DNA of 64,000 nucleotides from Phoronis australis (Eukaryota; Phoronida; Phoronidae): the NCBI GenBank assembly GCA_002633005.1, contig NMRA01000011.1, forward strand, positions 1,986,361 through 2,050,360, in the 5' to 3' direction. The notes beneath the pieces are model-generated. The model saw only the letters and a list, made by a program, of their open reading frames with translations. It did not search any database and was not told the origin of the DNA. Position 1 is the first letter of the stretch, and the number at the start of each line of letters is the position of its first letter. Below, one piece after another: positions 38,305 through 50,038 of the stretch. The translations under genes and the position numbers were made by a program.

Positions 38305-38524
38305 CCAAATCATGCCCGATATCCAGCCTTTGAAATGGTCAATGTGAACCTTTCCGCGACAAAAATCGGGAGGACTAAAAAAAAACAAAAAACAAAACCA
38401 CACCACCATCAGTAGCATGCGTCTGCGTCCTTTTCGCTCGCCCGTCCGCTCCCAACCCGCACAATTTTGGCTGCAGAGCGGTAGTATTTGTCGCCACGCT
38501 TAACAATAACACGAGCCGCCATTG

Positions 38525-38705
38525 AAAATCACACCACGCTAAAATTTACCCAGATGCCCCGGCAATGTTGACAATTTACGTTCCTCCGAAACATAAAGAG
38601 CAACTTCCGCTTTCCGAGGTGAACATCGTCTGCAACGCCGCGGTAAGAAAGGAATTTGCCGCGGAAATTTCATATCAAATCCGATTTTTTTACGCGGAAA
38701 TATTA
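38525..38705 (-). repeat. dispersed repeat with TTTCCGCGG motifs, inverted copy
   Basis: Complement of the repeat at 13150-13325. It is followed at 38690-38765 by extra CGCGGAAA-type motifs. Non-coding. Confidence 0.6.
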
Positions 38706-38779
38706 TAAAAAAAGCGGAAAGCACATTTTAAAAAAGCGGAAATCCGCGTTTCCGCGGAAAATTCACAGCCCTGAAGATT

Positions 38780-38953
38780 AATTGCCCAGGGCAGTTGTCT
38801 CTCGTATTAAGCGCCCATGTTCGGTTAACTGCCCATCCCCTACTTTATTTGGATTTTCGATTTAACCGCCCACTGCTCGGTTAACCGTCCTCCCCCGATT
38901 GTTTGGATTCGCCAATTTAACCGCCCAGGGCGTTAACCCGAACGATTACGGTA
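38780..38953. repeat. second array ending GAACGATTACGGTA
   Basis: It shares the terminus CCGAACGATTACGGTA and the GGTTAACCG/GGGCGGTTAA units (here mostly as complements) with 30255-30474. The units occur in both orientations, giving a partly palindromic block. Same transposon family, one end only. Confidence 0.55.
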
Positions 38954-38984
38954 GGTCTCTCTAATAGTATCGAATTACAATTGT

Positions 38985-39060
38985 TATTGTGGTGGTGCAG
39001 TGGTAAAGCAATTGCGTGCTCTATTCGCCAGGTCGTGAGTTCGAGTCTGTGGCAATTGCA
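38985..39060 (+). repeat. tRNA-derived SINE head
   Basis: An A-box-like GTGGTGCAGTGGTAAAGC and, about 35 bases on, a B-box-like GAGTTCGAGTCTG are in the right order and spacing for a Pol III promoter. The acceptor and T-arm pairings do not form a proper cloverleaf, so I call a SINE head and not a tRNA gene. Confidence 0.5.
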
Positions 39061-39162
39061 GTTTTTCAAGTTCGACACGTTCTCCGTTTTTTTTGGATAA
39101 TACTTCAGGAATCAAGGAAAATATTTGATTTTTAAAGAAAAAAACAGAATAAATTTCCTGGG

Positions 39163-39297
39163 TGGGAGGGGGGTTTGCCCTCCTCCCGACCTCCCCCCAT
39201 TCGGTACTATGCGCATCTACTTAATCGTGCTTTGCGCAAATGTTTACAGACAAAATGTTGGGCCCCCATCTTGTGATATCCTAGATCCGCCACTGAA
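39163..39297 (-). repeat. G/C-rich repeat ending CAGTGGCGGATCTAGGAT
   Basis: On the minus strand it starts CAGTGGCGGATCTAGGAT (39297 downwards) and contains a GGGGGGAGG-rich core. Similar cores occur at 1370-1420 and 55254-55400. It may be the body or tail of the SINE beginning at 38985, or a separate MITE. Confidence 0.4.
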
Positions 39298-40340
39298 ACA
39301 AATCAATTCACGTGCATTTCCATTTATTTGGACGGGAGAGCAAGTAGAAACCAATTTCAATAAAGATATCGACTGGATTGTCGAACGTTAGCAACTATGT
39401 CGTTTTCAAGATTGTCACAAATCCATTCTTCCTGTTGATCAAAACAATCTATTCTCAAGTTTGGAGTGAATTGTAAAAATGCTGATGTCCGATGTTGTCA
39501 GCAACTTGTCGGTATTTTGTTGATTGAAAGGTTTGGCACCGTTCATTAATTGCATGGGTGTTTGCGCTTCGTTGACTGGCCACGTTATCACCACGGTCCA
39601 TATCTGCAGCTGGATTATTTGTCGTACCAGCATCTCGTTCAATGTTTGTATCTGGAACATCCCTCGGATTGTGAAATAATCCTCGAGTTCTTTAGACCTT
39701 TGCACGACAGACGACGTGATTAAGTGTGTAGAATGCGCATGTCAGTCATGACGGAATCCGCAGAAGACTCTGGCTGTGCAAAATCCCGGAATTACTCCCC
39801 CGGAAACGCAAACGTCGGGGACAGACACAGTGAAGAGTTGTAACGGCTTGCCAGTTTTTTACAGGGTGTAATAATAAATATTGGATCAGCCAAAGGAACT
39901 CGTTGAAAGCGTTTTTATTCATATGTATGTTAAGCCGCCAGTAACACCGATCTGTGTCACGGGGTGCGCGTAAGATTGAAAAATGCTCTAAGAAAGCAGT
40001 TTTTGTGCATTAAATTTATAATTTCTGAAATTACCGTTGGCTTATTTATTTGAGCGACTGCTGACCAGCCGTTGATATTGAGAAAGTGGTCATCATTTCA
40101 AGCTTTTTTAAATTTTGCCAACCCTTTTAATTCTTACCGATCCCGTCGAACCCGTCCAAAATAACATTCTGGCCGTGCAAGAGACGGACGCTGCGTAAAC
40201 CCTTGCTTGAGAGTCCAATTATTTTACTCTTTGAAATGTTCGGTTGGGTGTTTTAGTGAATAAAATCTATTAATGTGTATGACATGTGACTTCGCTGTGT
40301 AACTTGGAGTCTTATATAGCTCTTCTAAATTACAAACTCT
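39298..40340. other. intron, nothing recognised
   Basis: Short ORFs only (for example 39439-39705 minus), without domains. Confidence 0.35.
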
Positions 40341-40425
40341 GAATTGGGAGTCTCGTGGTCTAGAGGTTTTGAGTGACTTCACTTCGTCTTAGGAACAAGG
40401 TCCGATACCTGGTGTCAGCAGCAAA
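40341..40425 (+). repeat. tRNA-like SINE head
   Basis: TCTCGTGGTCTAGAGGTT (A-box region) and CAAGGTCCGATACCTGG (B-box region) resemble a tRNA head at normal spacing, but several invariant positions differ and no acceptor stem pairs. A SINE or tRNA pseudogene. Confidence 0.4.
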
Positions 40426-40977
40426 GTTTTTGTGTAACAAATTTGTATTGAATGAAACAAAAATTGTGAACGTGCTGAACCAAATAATCGTGGAGCGTGG
40501 AAAGAGGTTAGGAAGTTTATAAACGTTGGCCTGCATCAGCTTGAACAATATTCTGTCCAAAAAGCCTAAAAATTCTATGATATGGTCGACTGATTACCCG
40601 GGAACTGAAAAAATTGGCGGTGGAGGGTGCAAACAAAGAGAAGAATAAAAAATTATCTGACCACAACTTCGTATCTGCCAGTTTGGTTGCAACAGCTGGC
40701 TACATTCCTATATGAATATTTGCATTTGCATACCATCTGTGGTGTACTCGTGGATGCATTTCAATGTCTTGTGTTGCTCTGTGCTGGAGAATGAGGTCAT
40801 CTTTGGTTTCTGAATCAAATAATTGAGGGCTTTTCCAAGTCGTAATTTTTTTAGCATAATATATTGATTGAAAGATGTGCCCAACTTGACAGGAAATTTT
40901 TGATACCTCAGCTCATTTTCTTTAAAAAAATGGTTTTCAGAACAATTTGTTAAACCAGTGTTTTCTGTCTCACGGTC
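40426..40977. other. intron, nothing recognised
   Basis: No ORF or repeat recognised. Confidence 0.35.
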
Positions 40978-41503
40978 GCTTTCCCATTAGGGGAACTTTG
41001 GTTTAACGAAGCTTCGCCGAAGCTTACATTTCCCACTTAACAACGATATCAAAGTTATCACTATGACAACAGATGACGCAGTCCATTAATACTCTCAAAT
41101 GAATATCGAGTGTTTGGTTCGAGGTTAACTGAAAATTGTTCGCCTGCCATTTATGAGACAGTGTTTATGAAAATGATCAGTGACATTCTTCATCAAAACC
41201 TACTTTCTTTTATTTATTTACATCCGTCTATTAAGAGCATGTTAGCTATGCTACAATAACAAAGAACGCGTGTTGCGAGTCTCGCGTGATCGTATATCGT
41301 TGCTGAGACCTCTATCGCCAACTTGGATGAAGCTTCACTTTGACTGTTCCCACTACACCGAAGTTTCAGTAAATACCGAAGCTTCACTTTTAAATCCTTC
41401 TGTTTTAAGCAAAGTTTCGCTTGCAGATGAACTACAGTAGTTAACCTTTCCAACTTACAGAAACTTCGGTAAAAGCGAAGTTTCGGCTCTAATGAGAAAG
41501 TGT
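40978..41503. mobile_element. MITE-like foldback rich in GAAGCTTCG motifs
   Basis: The ends GCTTTCCCATTAG (about 40978) and CTAATGAGAAAGTG (ending about 41503) are imperfect inverted repeats. Many GAAGCTTCGG / CGAAGTTTCGG motifs lie inside both ends. Its left 140 bp recur as a complement at 48555-48687, and a weaker relic lies at about 50330-50390. Non-coding. Confidence 0.55.
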
Positions 41504-41589
41504 CTTGAAAAGCTGGCTTGATTTACACCATAATTGTCTTGCCTTATGTGCATTGTCCTCTGCTCTCTTAAACTCCTTCCAGGAGGCTC

Positions 41590-41900
41590 GTGAAATTTGG
41601 CAGGCATATTGCTATGAAGCTGAACACTTTACAGATCATGGCAACTTTTAGACAAACCAACCTATTGCTGTGCCCCCAAGTGGCAATTGTATTTAACTTT
41701 TGTTTGCCTGGGCTGCATCAGCCTGAGTTCCTTGACAAATATTTATGAAACTTAGCAATTGTGTTTCTATTGGCATTGGCGACAATTATTTCTGACAGAT
41801 TCCACATGTACTGTACCTTCTAGTACCCCTTTCTGTGCTAAGCTCTAAAGACTATTGGGAAGTTTGGCAGAATTTTGTGTTGAGGATAAGCATGGATTTT
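41590..41900 (+). repeat. copy of the CTAGTGGC repeat family
   Basis: A diverged copy of the family clustered at 8190-9240. It shares GTGCCCCCAAGTGGC, a CTTGACAAATATTTATGAAA-like stretch and TTAGCAATTGTGTTT-like sequence in the same order. Confidence 0.5.
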
Positions 41901-42784
41901 TTCCAATGGTTCAGAATGTTATGCCCTTTGATTCATTTTTTGTTTTTTATTTCTTCCTCTTAAGCAACTGACTGTCTTCAGCACAACTGGAACCTCCCCA
42001 TTTTAATTTTGAAAGGTTGGCAAGTGTGTATTGAGGCAAAAATGTCATTTCTTTCCACTACCACAAACCACGTCTAATTTAAGTAATGATGAGTCTAGAC
42101 CAATTTTGTAACTGAAGGTGGTCTTTGACGGCCATGTGTGTAAGCTTTCATTTAGCAAGAAAAATTAATAAAAATTTTTGTGCCACCGCAAGATGAACAA
42201 AGCAATGGGAGACCGCAATTATTTGTTCACTATTCTCCATTTACTTGATCTGACATCACTTAATTAAGCTAATTGGATACAGGGTTGGCTCTGGCTTTGC
42301 CTCTATTTTTTGGCCGAACAGAGGTCCCATTTGCTTATGAAAAGTATAAAAACCGTTTCAAATTCTTCCAAATATTCTCCAAGGATTGAAATTTCTCCTC
42401 GAGGTTAGAACCAATTTTGCAAGATGTTATTTTTGGCAGCATGAGGCATTGCAAAAGACGTGTGGCGGTCATGGGATACCAATTTGCATCTTCTTAGGGG
42501 TGTATGAGGACCCACTTGGCTACCTACAGGCCTTTATGCAGCTTACTCCTGGGCGTCCAAATGGATGCCTTAGCACTAATCTTGAGGCCCTGGCAAGGAC
42601 GCCCAATGTATCATTTGGACGCCCAATGTCAGTAGGAACCTTTCAAGTTTGGACTCGCACATTGTAATGAATACTAGGAAGCCTCTGAAGGCTCAAAGTG
42701 GGGGCTCTTTTTTCAAAGCAGGAAGAAATATACAATGAATACGGTATACAAAGTATATTCATTGTTGCTATTTTGACACTTGAT
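41901..42784. other. intron, nothing recognised
   Basis: The ORF at 42386-42667 plus has no domain. Two copies of GGGCGTCCAAATGG-like / TTGGACGCCCAATG sequence at about 42550-42630 suggest another small decayed repeat. Confidence 0.35.
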
Positions 42785-43333
42785 TGACAGCATTGTAAAA
42801 GTCTTGGTCTACACAGTTTTTTTTTAGTAAAAATGCTCACCATAGAAGGCTGTTTTATAAACTTAGATGTAAAAACCTTGATCTATGCATTTTTTCTAAA
42901 AAAATATGTGTTTGGGGGTATTGCTGGGGGTGGGGGGTTACGCGTCGGAATCATGGACGCCCTGGAATATTGGAAACCCCATTTTGGACACCCTATTTTC
43001 AAAATCCTGGATCAAGGCCTGGTTACCTAATGTAAGCGTATAAAACTACTTCTTTTAAANTGACAGCATTGTAAAAGTCTTGGTCTCCGCAGTTTTTTTA
43101 GTAAAAATGCTCACCATAGAAGGCTGTTTTATAAACTTAGATGTAAAAACCTTGATCTATGCATTTTTTCTAAAAAAATATGTGTTTGGGGGTATTGCTG
43201 GGGGTGGGGGGTTACGCGTCGGAATCATGGACGCCCTGGAATATTGGAAACCCCATTTTGGACACCCTATTTTCAAAATCCTGGATAAAGGCCTGGTTAC
43301 CTAATGTAAGCGTATAAAACTACTTCTTTTAAA
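42785..43333 (+). repeat. near-identical direct duplication split by one N
   Basis: 42785-43059 (275 bp) is repeated at 43061-43333 (273 bp) with only a few differences (CTACACA/CTCCGCA, T-run length, ATCAAGG/ATAAAGG). The copies abut with a single N at 43060. Such young similarity beside otherwise old repeats, with an ambiguous base exactly at the junction, suggests unmerged overlapping contigs or haplotypes. Each copy contains the same 65-codon ORF, which has no domain. Confidence 0.85.
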
Positions 43334-43730
43334 ACCCTCGATAATCTTTGAATCTTATTATTTTATCATTATCTTCAAAAATAACATGCCCAGATATTCA
43401 TAATCATGCTTACTTCTTGATTTTTTAACCTGAAATTTTTGCACAAAGTTTGCTAATTCATTTTCTTTCCTTTTAGGCTAAACATAACCAATAGGTTTTA
43501 GTCTACGACCACCTCATTTTGAAATCTGAGCCTCATTGTTTAAAGAAAAGTTAAAAAGGCATGAGTCTGCATCATTTTTAGTCAAGTTTTCAGAGCCTAT
43601 CCAAGATTTGAATGAATTGGCTGGCAACTTAGCGACAATCGCGTATTTTATGACCTCATATTTGACTAAGTTTTAACTTGTGCTGGTTAACTGATCTGAC
43701 ACTATCACAAGTGTATGAGTTGTCACATAC

Positions 43731-43910
43731 TGACACAGGGAAATTAACCATCCAAAAAGGTACAGAAATTTTGGACATCTGCTATTCCTGATGTCTTCCT
43801 CGGTGTGTACTCACTTCTATGTAGTCATTGCACTGAGGAAGACATCAGGAATGGGAAATGTCTGGTTTTTAACACTTTTATGGATGGTAAAACCGAATTT
43901 CTCTGTGTCA
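43731..43910. mobile_element. 180-bp foldback MITE
   Basis: TGACACAGGGAAATTAACC at 43731 pairs with the complement of the end at 43910 (TGACACAGAGAAATTCGG). The inner arms ATTCCTGATGTCTTCCTC and GAGGAAGACATCAGGAAT (about 43784-43801 and 43836-43853) are exact complements, leaving a loop of about 34 bases. The whole element can fold into one hairpin. Non-coding. Confidence 0.7.
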
Positions 43911-46439
43911 ATTGTTGTTGACCATCCTGATGAAACTGCTTGAGGATTATTGTGTTGTTTTCTGCAGACAAACTTATACAGTCTTCACATGCCGTTTGCA
44001 GTACATGTGTGCTCGGTTTAATTTTGGGAAAACCACATGAAAATGTTTAATTTCTCTGTTAACAAAATTAATCAAAACTGTCTGTTTTTTGATGGTTCGA
44101 TGATTCTAGGCACTGCCATTAGTCTATTTCAGAGACTTGATACAAAACACCGTTTTCGTTGAGAAATACGACAACGCCCAGACATACTTACGATAAAATC
44201 TCACCGATTTTGAACAAAAAATAACTTCAATTTTCAAGGTCTTCTTGTAATGTGAATGCGCAGACACTTCCCAATAGTTGCTATAATGTAGAACTTAAGT
44301 CTGGCAAAGCCTTTACTTTGTGCTACTTATGTCAGTGATGAAAATAAAGTAAAATTTTACTGTCCGATTATTGTCATGTAAAATTTGTGGGACCGTATAT
44401 CCAAATCCAATAATGTTTAATTTCCATACTCCAAGTTTTAGAGACTGTTCCAAAATGGAGAATTCTTAACCTAAGTTGTTTTCTGCTAAATTGACCTCTC
44501 TGTAGTTGTGCATTGTTAAATGGAGACTGGGGTCGCCATGCAATAAATATCTTGTTATTTTGCGCATTAATACTTCATTCATCTTGCTGCCATTTGAAGG
44601 CATTGATGAGAGGAACACATCTAAATGATTGATGGACACAAATTTAATATCTTAAGGATCACTTAAAGTGTAAATATTAGTTTGCTTCATAACATATCCT
44701 AATTAATTGTGAACGCTTGATTTTATTGTTTTGGTGTGGAGACCACTCTGTATACAAGACTAAGACTTGTTCCTGGTTTAGTTTTAAAACTAATGTCTTG
44801 ATATTCATAAAAGTTGCAGTTTGAAGTTCTGATTAAAGACTTGAGAATTAACGAACTGTTATTTCTTATCAAGCTTAAGTAATGAAATCATTTCTATCTC
44901 GTAAAGTAAAAAAGCCTCCCCCCCAGAAACATTTCAGTTTGATTTTCCCGATTGTCTTCAGTTTCAATCCCCTGTCTTTAATTTGCCATTGCTGGCTATT
45001 TTTGGTTGGTCTGTTGGTCTATTGCAGTGTCACTCGGTTGGTTGGGTGTCACTCTTCCATCCATGGGAGTTCCAGTCGGGGTTGAATGCATGAACAGACT
45101 CAAGGTTTCTTGGAAAACACGATCTTGTAGCGTCTTGTCATATTGCGCATGCTTGATACCGGTTGAGGTCAAAATCACTGAACAGGATTTAAGATTCAAT
45201 GAAAAAATTAAAGCTTGAGCATGTCAGCAAGCCACATTTGAAATGGACGATATCAAGCAATATGTGGTCATGACAAACAATCTTTTCATGTGCGTTGGTT
45301 CAGTTGACATGGCAACTTGTTGCAGATATTATCGTGAGGTGTCCTGATAAAAACTGATTGTGGGCTGAGCTTTAATGCATGTTACAAATATCGGTATATT
45401 ACTTTCTTATTCTGTAGTTAGGTACACAATGCTGTGGTGGTATTGCGCTTTCATGAACTTGACTAATTTTTGCTTGGTGGCAATGTTTTTCAGTCATTCC
45501 TCTAATTTCCAAACCCTTCCTACTCATGTTCAAATACAAAGATTAAAGGATATCCTATGGGATCGTGTGACAGATTTATTAGATGTCACGATCAATCGTT
45601 CAGTAGCTCATCTGACGGGTTTGTTTCAGACAGATAGGGGCTTAGTCATCATCTGTCCATGAAATGAGATTTAAATCTTACTTTAAAGCCTCTTTCTCAC
45701 TAATCTTAGGCCATGATTACTGGGTATCCATGAAACTCCCAAGAGTAGGATATTTTTCTTTTCCTCAACTTTGTAATTAACCGATATTAACATTAGCCAA
45801 AGGAGACTGGTACAGTCTACATGAAATTAATCTTCAGTAATTATACGTTTCCTCCACCTTATAGTCGTTTGCTGGTAATTATGCATTTCGTCTGTTCAGG
45901 TGGCTAAAAACAGGAATCTGAACACTTCAGAGTTTTTTGGGAGCTGGCCAACTCTAAAATTGCACATGAATGCATTGCCTGTGTAAACGAAAGTTGAACC
46001 CCATCTTGTAACAAGTATTAGTTAATATGCAAACAGTTACAACTAACAACCATTCCAAACTCCTTCATAACTTTCTACCAATTGGAAACGCATGAGCATG
46101 CGTAACAGTTGAATTTAACCCAGTGTCCCCTGGGTTTTGAAAGGAGCCTAGACTGCCTTGTGTAGAATGGTCAAAGCAGAGGTGGAGCCAGATTCTGCAG
46201 TAAAGACTGTCATTGTGTGATCTCGGCATGGGAAGAGTTTTGTAAGCTATCCTTCTGACTTATTTTAATGGTCAATTAAAGTTGTGTTTGGAATTGGACA
46301 CCCCACGACATTGGCTAATCAGACTACTCATTAAAACTGAATTCTCCAGCTCTAGGCATGTATATGTAAAATCATGCACAGAAAAAAATATTTGAACCCG
46401 TTAAGACCTGATTGTATAATGAAACTTTCATTGATATCT
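43911..46439. other. intron, nothing recognised
   Basis: Short ORFs such as 45375-45662 lack domains or splice support. Confidence 0.4.
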
Positions 46440-46690
46440 TTTATATTCTATTAAAGAATTTGTTAAATGCACGACACTTTTCATTGTTCATGGTCTTTAT
46501 TCCGTTGCATTCATACTTTCTGAACAAAACTCTACTCTCTACTGAACATAGATACAGTAACTGACCTAGCGACATAATTAAAAGACACACGATATTTCGA
46601 AACATACTTGTTTCATTCTCAAGTGAAGATAAAATGACGCAGTAATGCCACCACAGAGTATAGACTGACGACACACACAGTGAGACACGG
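46440..46690 (-). repeat. dispersed repeat, inverted partner of 11480-11720
   Basis: Complement of the repeat near exon 1. The two copies lie near opposite ends of intron 1 in inverted orientation and could in principle pair in the pre-mRNA. No coding function was recognised. Confidence 0.6.
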
Positions 46691-48554
46691 CGGGTGTGAA
46701 ATACTGCAAAGAATGACTAATGAATTGGGGTAACAGGAAAGTCACGCAAACAAGTGTAACATGCGGCGTGACCCTGTTTGCTGCTCATTCAAAACAGGCT
46801 TCTCAAAAGCAATTAAAAGGGACACTAATACTTTCAAACACAGCACATCGTGCTCCATGTAGCGAATTTACGTATTTTCCACAATTTTTTGACGGGTGAT
46901 TTTACGTGCGTGGTATTGCAGAAAATGATCTTGTATGGCGCCATTTTGAAGATATATATATTCTATTAAACAGACGATTTATTCATCCATACCATACAAA
47001 GGACTACTGAGACAACTAGACTGCCTGGTTTAATTTGTTCACCATTTCGTGCAATATAATTCACATAGTAGCACCATTTATCTTTTGTATAGGTGAACAC
47101 AAAAAGCGGTCAAATAAAATTTACTGTTTCTCCCCATTTCGTCCTTGCCTTGTCCCTACTATTCAATTGCTGTGCATTGTCGGATAACCAGTCTGTGCCG
47201 TATGTCGGTCTTTAACCAAACATGAGAAGGGGGAGAAGAAATGACTATGAGGAATTGTTTAAAATCTGATTTTAAATCACTGTTTTTCTGTTCCGTCGAC
47301 AAACATCTACACCACCCGTGTAACTATTGTATGTTGCGTATTCATTTTTACTAGTGATTTTTGCATAGCGGTGTAGTTTTCCTGTCAGAATTAGATGTGT
47401 GTCAGGCAATCAATTTGGGCAAGGTTACGAGTGGCGAAGCCTGAAAACGAAGCATAGTCTCCCAGATTTTAGAGCACACGGGAAACACTGCCTTTTTTCA
47501 AAGCTGTATAATTATATGGCTTTGTAATGAGGTAGGTAAAAATGAAATCTCTCACCAAATTAAGGTCATTAAAAACTAGCCTCTTCCTTGAGAAATACAA
47601 ATTATCAGTGCTAAAAACTTGCCATTCTATCGTTATTCTGCCGCTAAATTTGTTGATCGATAAGTCCCTCATAACAATCACACGAGACTCGCACAACGTG
47701 TTCATTGTTACTGTAGTGTAGCCAACGTGCTCTCAATAGACGGACTTAAATAAATACACAAAACATACCAAGAGTGGCATAGATAAGGTATTATCCCACT
47801 CGACATGATTTCACGTATCGATACACAGAATAATGTCTTGTAGGATATTACTTCATCTACGCCAATTGAGGTGCGTTTTGTATTTATCGCATACACTTTG
47901 AATTCTTAAGTTTCTTTCTTTTTGGGCAAATCCATTTAAATACTTCACCCAGACTGTTCACTTAGCTTATCATATCCTATATGTATGTACTTGTATATTA
48001 GAGGTTTTCTCTAGTAAAAGAAACAGTTTAAAATGTAACGATCGAAAAGAGGCAACAAAGTCGAAAAAATCCGTGTGCTTTGGACTTGTAACATCTCATG
48101 AAAATAGTTAAATAACAACATTTGATATTGTAGTTCCAAGCAATCTGGCGCCTGAGCTGCAGACTATTATATATTTAGTAAATAAAACTGAGACAGAAGT
48201 GTCGTATAAATTTAACAGTTTTGTCGCAGATGTTATGTTTGGTACATAATTGCATGTAGAGTGTTATTTATACTGCTGCAATTTAATTACTTTAATTAAA
48301 CTATTTTGGGAAAGTTTGATGATCGAAACGGCTACCAACGTCGAGTGGACATTGACCTATCTTTTGAACTTTCCGCATTAGAGGGCACTGTTAAGGTAGT
48401 CTCGCGAGTGCAATATGGAAAACAATATCCCATGGCCATATTGTACTTGACTTATTCGGGATAAATAGAAGAACGCATATCTGTTGAAGAATGACACTCG
48501 TAAATGACAGGAGAACACTTTTTTAAGTTAGCGTCAATCCCACTATTCAATATT
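46691..48554. other. intron, nothing recognised
   Basis: AT-rich, without recognised gene or repeat. Confidence 0.4.
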
Positions 48555-48687
48555 CGTTTGAGAGTATGAATGAACTGTGTCATCTGTTGTCATAGCGATA
48601 ACTTTGACATCGCTGTTAAATGGGAAAGGTAAGCGAAGTTTCGGCGAAGCTTCGGTTAACTGAAGTTCCCCTAATGGAAAAGCGACC
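48555..48687 (-). repeat. one end of the GAAGCTTCG foldback family
   Basis: Complement of the left end of the element at 40978. The terminal GGTCGCTTTTCCATTAGGGG (read on minus from 48687) is shared. The opposite end of this copy was not found nearby. Confidence 0.55.
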
Positions 48688-48802
48688 TTTGATTCTCCGT
48701 ATCTCTGTTACCTCCTTAAGCCTGTAATATTGTCTGTTGTTTTCTTCATGTAAGGCTACAGAATACTATTTGTGTTCTTAATCCTTGTGTTCATCCTTTC
48801 AG

Positions 48803-49005
48803 ATTTCATTGTTGAGCGTCAGAAACTATGGCAGGAAGTACTACCCCAGTTGCAGCACACCTATAGGCAGTATGGACTGGAGGTTGAGTTTGTTGATCCA
48901 TACCAAGGTGCTCTCTACGACCATGTCATTGACCGTCACCTGTTCAACATTCACCTGAACGAAATCAAGGAGTGTGGCAGGCTCTCAGAGGGACCCTTCT
49001 TCTTG
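48803..49005 (+). CDS. STAND NACHT/WD-repeat-like protein, exon 2
   Basis: Continues exon 1 after a polypyrimidine tract and AG (TTCATCCTTTCAG). The two leading bases complete Asp39, and 67 further codons follow. Residues 40-44 read FIVER, and YGLEVEFVDPY at 62-72 corresponds to the helix followed by the YGLEFxxVDxxxG strand typical of the N-terminal domain of NWD1/NWD2/TEP1-like proteins. The exon closes with SEGPFFL before a GTAAGT donor in phase 0. The usual acidic/Trp-Gly tail of the strand is DPYQGA here. The frame upstream of 48803 is open for ten more codons, but that part is intron. Confidence 0.8.
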
Positions 49006-49510
49006 GTAAGTATACCTGTTTGTCAGTGTCAGTGTTGGATGATGTAAGCAGCCACACACGTCAAAGTATATTCCCAGTTTTTTCTGCCTTACAAGACAGT
49101 ATACTTGTCTTGTGCCCTTTCAAAAGTATGCACACATAAGAGTAGTCCCCCCCCCCGGTCACTTTACCTCACATCTCAAGCTTTAACTTGGCTGTTTGGT
49201 AATGACGTCATCAGAAAATTTAGGAGGTTCTATTAATAGGACACAGCTGCTATGCTGATCTGGAGAGGTCTATCTTTCAAGCGTGCCCAAATAAAAATTA
49301 AAATTTTAAATCTTGAAAATGCACCTTTAATGGTGTCCAACTGTGAATGTGTCAACGAAATACCTATTGAGGCTACAGTGTGATTGATCTGTGTGTTTCA
49401 TCTCGTTGAATTAATTTGCAATTGATCAACGGGAGAACATGCACTTTATCAAGTAATACTCAGCCCATCTACAAGAAGTGCAAATGTCTGTGTGGAAGTA
49501 AATACCTGTG
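49006..49510. other. start of intron 2
   Basis: Donor GTAAGT at 49006. Intron 2 runs to 54921 (about 5.9 kb). This part holds nothing recognised beyond a C run near 49150. Confidence 0.5.
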
Positions 49511-50038
49511 TCAATAGCCTTGATGAACTTTATTTCTGTGTATTTCATTTGTTAATTCCGGAACATTCCGTATGTCTAATAGAAAAAAGCTTGAGATATG
49601 CATAGCTGTCCGAGCTATAGAATTTATTTCCAACACTGAGTCAATATAAATTGATCGAAGATGCGCAGTACAGTACTGTACGCTCCAAAGATTATCGGAC
49701 ATCAATTCATTTCCTTTTGATAACTCACCATGCCAGCACTTTTTGCACAGAGTTGTTATGATAGGAAATTCTCGTAGTCTTTTGGCATAACTGGGAATTG
49801 TGGGTAACTTTGTCCCACTGCTTTTGCTACAGCATCCTAATGATCTTCTATAATCCCTTTCCGATACAATTACAACTGTGCTTATTTTAGGTTTTCCCAT
49901 TAACTTTGGAATTAGTTTCAAAACTAGTTCAGTGAATGCATTGCATATAGTGCCTTCGGTCATATGTCCTGCTTTTTTGTTCTTGTCAAAATGGCAAGGA
50001 CCTACCCCCCTTCGCTCAGCATCAGTTAGCACTGCCAC
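49511..50038 (-). CDS. uncharacterised 175-codon antisense ORF
   Basis: The longest gap-free ORF in the window, on the strand opposite the STAND-type gene and inside its intron 2. The product is basic, with several Cys (for example CCSK and LCKKCWHGE) but no zinc-finger spacing or domain I recognise, no signal peptide and no clear transmembrane segment. Possible readings are a fragment of a mobile-element ORF, a short antisense gene, or chance: an ORF of this length is not very improbable in 64 kb read in six frames. No splice sites or poly(A) signal were tied to it. Confidence 0.25.
   Translation of the reverse strand: MAVLTDAERRGVGPCHFDKNKKAGHMTEGTICNAFTELVLKLIPKLMGKPKISTVVIVSERDYRRSLGCCSKSSGTKLPTIPSYAKRLREFPIITTLCKKCWHGELSKGNELMSDNLWSVQYCTAHLRSIYIDSVLEINSIARTAMHISSFFLLDIRNVPELTNEIHRNKVHQGY

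Noticed and set aside
36996-38418. Three very long ORFs (369-459 codons) across 37039-38418 and 36996-38333
   Set aside because: They exist only because 960 N are read as open codons. Only the THAP part up to 37344 is supported.
38985-39060. tRNA gene
   Set aside because: A and B boxes are present but acceptor and T stems do not pair, so it fits a SINE head better.
48772-48802. ATG at 48772 as an alternative start of exon 2
   Set aside because: The ten codons before 48803 are pyrimidine-rich acceptor tract, and exon 1 joins at 48803 in exact phase with a sensible protein.
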